Assembly (NCBI GenBank): GCA_951802425.1
Contig: OX637795.1
Span: forward strand, 3,080,501 to 3,144,500
From: Clavaria fumosa
Taxonomy: Eukaryota; Basidiomycota; Agaricomycetes; Agaricales; Clavariaceae
Length of the DNA stretch: 64,000 nucleotides
Reading direction: 5' to 3'
Shown piece after piece: positions 55,590 through 64,000 of this stretch (position 1 is the first letter of the stretch; every line of letters starts with the position of its first letter). The notes under the pieces are model-generated. The model made no database searches and was not told the origin of the DNA. It worked only from the letters and a program-made list of their open reading frames with translations. The position numbers were made by a program, and so were the translations under genes.

Positions 55590-56945
55590 AAATTAAATAG
55601 GATATTCTTGACTGGATAACCTCAGGTCCAGCAAAATTAGATAGGGTATCCGTGACTGGATTGAATCCAGGCCACCAAATTAAATAGGATATCCTTAACT
55701 GGATTGAATCCAAGCAACCATAATAAATAGGATATCCATGACTGAAGAAAATCCAGGCCACCAAGTTAAATGGGATATCCATGACTAGTTTGAATCCAGG
55801 CTACCAAAGTAAATAGGATATCCTTGACTAGTTCCAATCTAGGCTACCAAAGGAAATAGGATATCCTTGACTAGTTTGAATCCAGGCTACCAAAATAAAT
55901 GGGATATCCTTGACTAGTGCGAATCAAGGCTACCAAAATAAATAGGATATCCTTGACTAGTTTGAATCCAGGCTACCAAAATAAATAGGATATCCTTGAC
56001 TAGTTCCAATCTAGGCTACCAAAGTAAATAGGATATCCTTGCCTAGTTTGAATCAAGGCTACCAACATAAATAGGATATCCTTGACTAGTTCCAATCTAG
56101 GCTACCAAAGTAAATAGGATATCCTTGCCTAGTTTGAATCAAGGCTACCAAAATAAATAGGATATCCTTGACTAGTTCCAATCTAGGCTACCAAAGGAAA
56201 TAGGATATCCTTGACTAGTTTGAATCCAGGCTACCAAAATAAATGGGATATCCTTGACTAGTGCGAATCAAGGCTACCAAAATAAATAGGATATCCTTGA
56301 CTAGTTTGAATCCAGGCTACCAAAATAAATAGGATATCCTTGACTAGTTCCAATCTAGGCTACCAAAGTAAATAGGATATCCTTGCCTAGTTTGAATCAA
56401 GGCTACCAAAATAAATAAGATATCCTTGACTAGTTTGAATCAAGGCTACCATAATAAATAGGATATCCTTGACTAGTTTGAATCAAGGCTACCATAATAA
56501 ATAGGATATCCTTGGCTAGTTTGAATCAAGGCTACCAAAATAAATAGGATATCCTTGCCTAGTTTGAATCAAGGCTACCAAAATAAATGGGATATCCTTG
56601 ACTAGTTTGAATCCAGGCTACTAAAATAAATAGGATATCCTTGACTAGTTCCAATCTAGGCTACCAAAATAAATAGGATATCCTTGACTGGTTGTAATCC
56701 AAGCCGCCAAAGTCAATAGGATATCCGTGACTGGTTTGAATCAAGGCTACCAAAGTAAATAGGATATCCTTGACTAGTTTGAATCAAGGCTACCAAAATA
56801 AATAGGATATCCTTGACCTGTTTCAATCCAGACCACCAAATTAAATAGGCTATCCTTGACTGGTTGTAATCCGAGCCGCCAAAGTCAATAGGATATCTGT
56901 GACTGGTTTGAATCCAAGCCACTACATTAAATAGGATATCATTGG
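55590..56945. repeat. Minisatellite, 43 bp period, about 31 copies
   Basis: Each unit holds the palindrome GGATATCC followed by TTGACTAGTTTGAATC and AGGCTACCAAA. The period is 43 in the regular core (for example 55945 to 55988). Alternate units carry TTCCAATCTAGG in place of TTTGAATCCAGG, giving a higher-order pattern. The edges are more diverged. The period is not a multiple of three, so it is not coding. Confidence 0.9.
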
Positions 56946-57042
56946 AGATATTGGGATATCCATGTCCTGTATGACACCAGTCCAGCAGAGATATTCCTGC
57001 ACTTCACAGTAGACCTATCAACTGCACTATGAAGAAGGCTCA

Positions 57043-60000
57043 TTAGATTGGCTCCAGTTGACAACTACTTCTAAAAATCTTCCTTGCATGTCCTTCAAAT
57101 CTTTCCCATACCACCTCCTGCTTGTGAGCATAACATGCCAGCCCACTCCTTACATTTCTTTCATTCATTGCTATTTGCTCCCATTGATCTTTCTTGTGCT
57201 TGAAAAATGTGGCCGTCCACTTCATTTCCTGCTGAAGCAAAGTGACTTCCTCATCCCAGCGATTGAACCTTGCACTTGCTCTCAACCAAACCACTCTGTA
57301 GACTAATCATTTGTCAATTTTTCATTCATGACATACCACACCATCCACTCACATTCCTTCATTCTCTCACTGCATTCTCCTTTGTTCATCCCACTATCCA
57401 ACCTCCACAACCAGGATAGTTTCTCTGATCGCTGACCAATCCTGTTTTCTTCGATCACGTCCCCAGGCATTTTCAAGTCATCTTTTGAGATGTCCTGATA
57501 CTTTGGATCCAGGGACCCCAGTCTCTGGGCTGCAGCTCGAGCCCTTTTATATTCCCTGACTGCCTGCTGTACCCGTGACTCCATGGAGTGCACTTGACTC
57601 CAAGCTCTGGTAGCAAGTTGTTGACTCTTGCACTTCTGGACCTGAACAATTGATATCTCAGTGCTGATATTAAAATGATCAATGAGCCCACCTTTTCTCT
57701 GAATATAAGAGACTTCTCCCCCAAGGCAATCCTAAGTTTTTCAAGGGCATCATTCATTTGTCCAACCCGGAGTTTCGCTTCACATGCAGCCATGTCTTCC
57801 AAACCACTTTCCATGTGATTCTCGCCACCCATGTTTGATGGAAGGAATATAGTCATCGCCTCGGGGTGAAGCCCATTGCTGTCATCCTCCCACTCATCAG
57901 CTGTGCCCAGATCATTGTCCTCGATCTCGCATTCATTCTCCTGGTACAATAGATGGTTTTCTCCCAAGTCAATAGCCTTGCCCATGAAGAGAGTCAAGTC
58001 AGACCAGCATTTCTCATATTTTGTAATCCTGATTTGAAGGCGCCTTCTTTTCTCCTCAAGCTCTCTTCGCTGGGATGTTGAAGGTTTTCTCAGTGTCTTT
58101 GTATATGCCGCTAATGATGCTCTAGTGGTATGTGAATGTAAATCGCAAAGAAATACACGTCATAATGAGAACTTACTGTTCATTTTCCAACTGTATGCCT
58201 AAAGCTAGAAGACTGGCACCACCAGATAAATCACCTGCGTTCCGTTCCTTCTGTGATAGCTCTAGTTCAATTTCTGCACAGCTAGGGGCTTCAAAGCACT
58301 TCAATCAAAAGCAAAAAGGGGTAAGAAATGGCCAACCATTTGTTTTTGCAACATCATATATTCTGAGCAAATCTCCTCGCTCAGTCATTGCTCTTTCCTC
58401 CAATTGCCTCCACTCTGATACCCATGTATGGCTGATTCTAGCTGTCAATTCATCCAGAGCTGATTTAGTTTCTGCCTGTTGCTGTTGCGCATTCTTCCAC
58501 TTCGTAAGGATTGAATGTGCTTTGTTTTAAACACATCAAAAAAATATCTATGACCATAAGAACACATACTTACATGCTTTGATCATCTTCTTCCAGTTAG
58601 AATCATTTATGTGGTTGTTGAGAACCTCCTGTCGATGAGCTTGAGACATTCCTCTGGTATGGCTGGCTGCTTTGCCAAGGGTTGACCAGAGACTTTCCAA
58701 AATCTCGCCATCCAATTGCCCCACACCTTGAACAAAGTTCAAGGAGAAAAGTGCAAAGCACTCCTTGATATGTGCTCCCAAGTGAAATTTCCCTACTGTT
58801 GTGATAATCTTCAGGCCATCATCAAGATGCAGGTATTTGCTTGCTTCAACTCAGTCCCGAAAGTGTCTTCCCCATTCACATCCTATGTCATAGACAAAAA
58901 GCACCTTCTTGATGACATTTACTCTCTGAAGGGCTTGGCAAAGTGAATAATCAATGTTTGTCTGCCTGAAAAAACAAAACTTAGCCCAGACACCTTGAAG
59001 ATTATAAGTCTTACCTCTCTCCCTTCTGAAAATCAACGAATCTGTGTGGATAAAAGCATCCATGACGTGCACAAGCACATACTCCGCCTCCAGTTGCTCG
59101 TAGGTGATCTCGTTTTCGTCCACTGTGACCGTTCACCTGGGTAATTGCTCAATGATTGTGACATCTTGGTTTCTATAGAATGTTGTCAACAAATATCCTG
59201 AATGGTGTCCAACTTGAAGGGTCACCTGTTTTACTTTGACAGATGCAGCAATGTGAGCTTGGTAGGGTTTATCCTGGACCATAAAACCTCTTCCATCACT
59301 TAAGGAGACATCACCCTCAGAGTATTTCAACTTCACATGCTCCAGTTTAAAATTTCCATCAGCTACGATAGATTGGTGATAAATGCTACTGTAATTCTCA
59401 ATCAATTTCTGCATTTGGAAAAAAATTTAATGAACTTACGGATTCATGGATTCTTTCACCTCTTCAACTGCCACATTTATTCCAGGTTGAGGGCAGGTAG
59501 GGCAAAAAAGTGCAAGGTCACCAGGTGTCTGCTCTTGCTCAGGATGATGTGCAAATCCTGCCCTCTTAAGCATTTCCAGATGCCTCCACTGTCTTGAGAC
59601 CCTCATGAGTTCATGGTAACGATCCTGAAAACCTTTGGGGTTAGGATGTTGTATCTAATCAGGAGGTTTTGCTACTTACTGGGATCGAAGAGGGAAATCC
59701 ACTATTAGTCATTCTCTGCAGCTTTGAGTAGAAGCTTCGTGCAGCAGTCTTGCACTCCATAACATCAATATGAAACAACTTGAGGACATCAAATGTGAAT
59801 GCAGTTGAGGGCCTCTGAAGACTGGCAGGGAAAAAGCGCATCCGAAGCAGCTGGAGATGATTAGATGGTGCATTTGGACAGATGCACCATTTCACTGGAT
59901 GCTTGAAAACACCAGAGCTGGTTATGAATGTTATTCCATGAGTCTGTTGAAAGCTGTCCACCCCTGGCAGCAGTTCTTCCAGAAACTCATCATCATCAGA

Positions 60001-60679
60001 CTCATCCCCATCCCAGATTCTTCGTTCATCAATCACAGTGTGAGGAAGTTCAGCATGGTATCCAGGGCACAAATTGCCACCATGGCCAAGATTGATGGAA
60101 AGCCCCATATCTCCAAGGTTGCTCCTGTCAAAAAATGTTCCTGTCCATTTTTTGATTTGATGGAATGGATGGCGTTGATGTTGCAGAAGGCAGCAATCAA
60201 GGCAGACGAGTTGGGTGCTGTACAAACAGTCAAAACACCGGTATAAAGCCAATGGTTTGTGACAGAGCATGCAGTTCTGGTTTTCAGGAGGAGCTTCAAA
60301 CTCCATTAATTCAGAGAGATGCAGATTGCATGCATTGTCCTTCCATTCTTGAAGGAAATCATTTTGTGTCTGCAGAATGTCAATGTAAATCAAAATTGGT
60401 CAGAATTAATTCAACTACCTTCCCCTTTCTTGGCCTTTTTGAATTTGAATCTGAACTTTCCTGTCCAGGCAGTATGTCTTCCTTCCCAAAATCCAAATTT
60501 TCATACAGATGGCTGGGCTCCCTTGCTCGTTTTTTAGGTTGAGATGGGGATTGAGAACCTGCTCTAGTGTTATGAGTGATCTGCTGATCTTTTTTCCTGA
60601 CCTTCCTCCCCCTTGAGAGCTTTTTTACTGTGTATGTTCTCTCTACTGCTCATCCTTCTTTCCCAATGACTGACCGCAT
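57043..60679 (-). pseudogene. KDZ-type transposase with CxC2-like Cys cluster
   Basis: The ATG is at 60679 and a TGA at codon 10 (60650-60652) fits Arg. Exon 1 ends at 60420 in a basic RPRKGK stretch. After intron 60370-60418 the Cys region reads CMLCHKPLALYRCFDC to CLDCC, with CICPNAP and later CPTCPQPG. Catalytic blocks follow: ADGNFKLEHVK near 59340, FVYDIGCEWG near 58880, and DGEILESLWSTLGKA near 58700. The C-terminal ASARFNRWDEEVTLLQQEM motif is near 57250. At least seven introns are likely, and one or two joins (near 59420 and 57300) do not keep phase, so this copy may carry small lesions. By family knowledge it is the transposase of Kyakuja-Dileera-Zisupton elements. Element termini were not found. 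Confidence 0.8.
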
Positions 60680-60973
60680 CTTGAGTGACATTCAGAATAC
60701 TGTCAGTGTCACATGATGTGCTCTCAACATCTCAACATGTGATCAGTCACATGATTTTGTGTCTCGTGCTTAGAGAGATGACAGGTGTGTTCATGTTTGT
60801 GTTTGTGTACTCCTGCATGTCATCCTTGGTGCTGACTGTGCAAGTCGGAGTTCATGTGTGAGGTAGGTGCGGTGCAGGCTGTTTTCATCCTGTTCCATAT
60901 TGTCTGGAGCATTTCACGACTTCAGATTCAGTACATTTAACACTTTTTTTCATGGATATCTCTCAAAATAAAG
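60680..60973. promoter_or_regulatory. Divergent promoter between KDZ and JmjC-like genes
   Basis: About 300 bp separates the two divergent genes. A GTGTTCATGTTTGTGTTTGTG tract is present. An upstream exon of the JmjC-like gene may lie here. Confidence 0.4.
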
Positions 60974-62918
60974 CAGGCATTCCGCGAGTATCCTGTCCTA
61001 ACAGACATAATAGAAATGGTTGAAGAGGAATACGTCAATCAGGTCCCTAAGCATCATCTTCCAACTGCCAGGTTGCGAACATTCCATCCAGATGCGTCTG
61101 CGATATTCGTCACAACCTGGACTGAGTTCATGAAGATGACTAGTCTGGAAATTCAAGAGGTGTTCCGTCGTCGACATATTCTTATTACGAATACGCCAAT
61201 TTCAACCCTCGACTTTGATGAGGAGGTATTATCGACGTTGGCTCCTCTACATCAGGAATGTGTGTTCCAAGGTGAGTCTAAAATATTTTTCAAGTTGATT
61301 CATCTAAGTCAGCTTCTATAGTTGCAGAGATGCGAAAGCACTCTGATGCAAATCTGCTCCGCACTGGGACACTCCACGATTTGCTGGAGTCAACACGTGA
61401 TGTTACAAAACGACGGATTTTAAATGGCCTTGACTTCCTGATGGGAAGCCTCAGCCTCCCTCCACCACCTCAATTCAGGCATGTCCCATTTGTTGCTCTG
61501 ACACATGACAACTGAAACAATAACTAAATCAGCGCTTTTGCAACTCATGAGTGGGCACGCCACCAAACCCAAAAGATGGATGGCTTCGCAAACCAACCTG
61601 ACAAAGACGACCTGATCTGGGGCATTGCAGCCACTGGTGGGACCATCAGCATGCCCAATATTGATGATGTTGGCCTTGCAGTTGTTTCGACTGTCATGTC
61701 AGGGTCAAAGTGGTGGGTGGTGATGCACCGCCATACAGACGCAGAAGACTACGACTATCGCAGCAATATCTTTTCGACGCATGCCTTCCCCCTCAGTTGG
61801 GGTGATTGTAGCACTGGAAAAGAATTTTTATGTGCGGAGGCTATACACCTGAAGACAGGAGATATTTTGTGAGTTGCAATAATTATCACATGCAATATTT
61901 ACTGACAATCCTACAGTTTCATGTGTCCTGGCACACTCCATTTTGTGCTTGGCCCAGAGCTGACGATTGTTTACAGCCGGCACTTTTATTCCGCATCCAT
62001 GATAGCTCGCAGCTGTGCTTCAGCCCTGCATATGTTTGTGCTCAACCCGATAATCACCAATCAAGAGCACCAATCGACAACCACATACTTGTGCAAGATG
62101 ATGGTGGTCTGGGTTGAGCACTAGAATCTCTCCATCATTATGTATGTCATCTGATAATTGTTTTAGCATTTGGTGAGGCACTTGCCCACATCCCCGATGT
62201 CACAACAAGACATGGACTCCTTGATATTATCATGGTGGGGAACATGCTTGAATTTGCGATAGCCCTTGGCCTCAAGTCACATGGGAGGAAACCACCACCT
62301 GAAATACTTGAAGAGCAAAACGTTGCGATGTGGCAATACCACATCTTCCAGAGCTGGTTCATCGAATGATACATTCTTGAGATTGGTGGTCAAGGGGTGA
62401 ACCCATCATATCTCTTCTACAAATTGCTCATCCAGTTTGGCACAGCACTTTGTTCTTACATGAAAAGGTGGGAGAAAAAGGCACCACTCACAATCACTGC
62501 ACAGCAGGTGATTGCAGCAGTGCTTGAGCACCTTCAGAAAGACTGGCAAGACCTTCTGGATGCCTTCCAGAAGTTGCTCCATGACAATACCAGTGCTGGT
62601 AATTGGTTCTCCTGGGATGGCCCTGTCTTCCACATATTTCCCCGCAACAATACTCAGGTTTGGACGGAGCTGGAAGATTTGCTGGACGATCCAATTTATG
62701 AACAGGTCTCTGAAGAAGAGCAAGAGGACAGTGATGCAGGAGATGACCGTTCTGAGTTGGGGACAATATGTTCTAAGAGGCCCCTCTCCCCGCATGATGG
62801 TATGTGTTTCATTATATACTTTCATCTAGATGCAGCAGATTTTCTAATCAATACAACAGATAATTCAGACATGGAATTGATGGTCCGTGTGAGACAGAGG
62901 CGCGGTTTCAATGCCTGA
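60974..62918 (+). pseudogene. JmjC-like protein beside the KDZ transposase
   Basis: The first recognised exon carries EFMKMTSLEIQEVFRRRHIL; the true start is uncertain. Short introns lie at about 61272-61320, 61480-61532 (GC donor possible), 61869-61917, near 62115-62164 and near 62802-62860. The core has KWWVVMHRHTD, then TGDILFMCPGTLHFVLG and VYSRHFYSASM, which match the cupin barrel of fungal JmjC-like proteins. I cannot place a complete Fe-binding H-x-D/E...H set. A TGA (62367-62369) in WFIE-stop-YILEIGG fits Arg. The C-terminal part is helical and acidic. It may be cargo of the KDZ element or a host gene. Confidence 0.65.
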
Positions 62919-63249
62919 CCCTAGCCATTGATTTTGATTAGACATAGAATAGAGCACATGTACTAGGAAGCACCAACTCAGTCATCGGAACCCTTGCTTG
63001 ATGTATATATGCATTTACTTTTTTTGAAAGAAACTAACAGTTCGTAATGGCTGTGAGATGTGACTGCTGTGGAATTTTGTACATTAAAAAAATACACAAG
63101 GCTCACATATTCAAAGGACATTTTGCATATTGTTATGGAGAGTTACAGTCACAGTGTGACTGTCACACCCGGGGTCCCGGGCACAGCCTCAGCAAGTCAC
63201 AGTCACAATGTGTGACAAGTGACTCACGTGAGCCAAGTTATTTTCTCAC
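62919..63249. other. Intergenic
   Basis: Contains GTCACAGT/ACTGTGAC-type inverted phrases at about 63148-63220. No supported gene; a 68-codon ORF at 63047 has clustered Cys but no known pattern. Confidence 0.35.
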
Positions 63250-63733
63250 ATGACACACCACTTCTTGCTTCCCAACAATGCCACTGCTTTATCAGTTAGG
63301 CTAGCAAAGAAAATGACATGGTGGACAACCCCAGAGTATACCAAAATACTCACAGAAAGTCTTGTAGCCTACAGACAGGCAAACTCAAAAGACCACCTCA
63401 AAATTGTCAAGCAAATCAAAGCAAAAATCAAGGATTCAGCTGAGCAGGACAACAAATGTGTCCCAGAGGATCTTAGCACTGTAACCTATGCATTTTATGT
63501 GTCTCCTGAGTTGATTTGATGTTTGTCTGTTCATAGAAAATTCGCAATTGGCTCCACAATAACCGCAGGGCTGTCAGTGGAGGGGAGGAGTCTTCTGGTT
63601 CAGAAGATGATGGCAACCAAGGCCTTCAGTTCAGCAAATGACAGAGGTGGACCCTCCAGCGTGTTGTGGAGCAGTGCAAGAAGGGGATCATCAATGTCAG
63701 GGCCCAGGAGTTGTCAAATGCTGAGAGGGGATC
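63250..63733 (+). pseudogene. Truncated gene with a WxxNxR helix motif
   Basis: The frame MTHHFLLPNNATALSVRL leads through KIVKQIKAKIKDSAEQDNK to a short intron near 63502-63539 and then KIRNWLHNNRRAVSG. This resembles a helix-turn-helix-like motif frequent in agaricomycete hypothetical proteins. A TGA at 63639-63641 fits Arg (FSK-stop-QRW). The gene is cut at 63733 by the LTR. Confidence 0.5.
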
Positions 63734-64000
63734 TGTCAGGATCGCTTACATAAGCAGGTTGGAAAGGCCAAGAAAGGATCGCAAAAGAGTTGCGGGAAGT
63801 TTGCAGACGAGTCACGTGACCCGAACGGGTGGTGGCTTACATAATAGGAAAATCACGTGACCCGGGCCTGGACGCATCACGTGACGCACGGGGTCCGAGC
63901 GTGGGAACGCCGGCAACTCCTGAACTGCTCGCTATATATACTACATCGCTTTCTTACTTGTACCCTTTTCCCCTTATGTTAGTATCGTCATCATCGACCT
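63734..64000 (+). mobile_element. LTR of an element-1-like retrotransposon (partial)
   Basis: Starts TGTCAGGATCGCTTACATAA and keeps the element-1 LTR landmarks: CATCACGTGA, GTCCGAGCGTGGGAACGCCG, a TATATA box and CCCCTTATGTTAGTAT. It is CpG-rich compared with element 1 and runs off the window. Confidence 0.85.

Noticed and set aside
55590..56945. CRISPR-like or coding repeat array
   Set aside because: Units are contiguous with no unique spacers, the period is 43 bp, and the context is eukaryotic. It is a minisatellite.
57473..57997. Separate small gene with an EDNDLGTADEWEDD acidic stretch
   Set aside because: It fits better as an internal exon of the KDZ transposase, in line with neighbouring minus-strand exons.

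Overview
The window looks like a transposon-rich stretch of a filamentous basidiomycete (Agaricomycetes) nuclear genome. The evidence is short spliceosomal introns of about 50-70 nt, chromodomain Ty3/Gypsy elements, a KDZ-type transposase with a Cys-cluster head, a pogo/Tc5-like transposon, a JmjC-like gene, and a VHS/GAT (GGA-type) sorting adaptor. I did not see rRNA, tRNA or CRISPR. The species is not identified.

Layout. A large inverted repeat frames the window. The left arm is about 740-8400 and the right arm about 44820-55255 in opposite orientation; the spacer is about 36 kb. Each arm carries an intact spliced copy of a C2H2 zinc-finger gene (2877-5359 minus; 50629-53114 plus), an intact spliced copy of a conserved hypothetical gene (1120-2140 plus; 53853-54883 minus), a degenerate repeat family, and a deletion derivative of the zinc-finger locus. 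The outer left breakpoint lies at the start codon of a TPR-like gene (7-750 minus). The inner left breakpoint lies at the stop codon of the GGA-like gene (8384-10077 minus). The right arm alone holds a 2.6 kb pogo-like transposon with TA duplication; the left arm is the matching empty site.

The spacer is mostly a three-level nest of LTR retrotransposons. Element 1 (13697-40113, plus, chromodomain) is interrupted in pol by element 2 (16978-37784, plus, chromodomain, 5 bp TSD TCTGC). Element 2 is interrupted by element 3 (26076-35972, minus, no chromodomain). Elements 1 and 2 carry a primer site complementary to their own predicted transcript start, as in Tf1/sushi self-priming; element 3 has a tRNA-type primer site. 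Elements 2 and 3 each carry a spliced antisense accessory gene between pol and the 3' LTR. Both accessory proteins share the spacing C-X2-C-X6-C-X7-C-X2-C-X6-C, that of a Gal4-type Zn2Cys6 cluster, plus coiled-coil and basic regions. Older relics flank the nest (12.5-13.6 kb, 40.6-41.5 kb).

Decay is strongly patterned. Almost every in-frame stop in the mobile elements is TGA where an Arg CGA codon fits, and most differences between paired LTRs are CpG transitions. This points to CpG methylation and deamination of transposons.

Beyond the right arm lie a 43 bp minisatellite (about 55590-56945), a KDZ transposase gene (57043-60679 minus), a divergent JmjC-like gene (about 60974-62918 plus), and a truncated gene cut by an incoming LTR (63734 to the window end).
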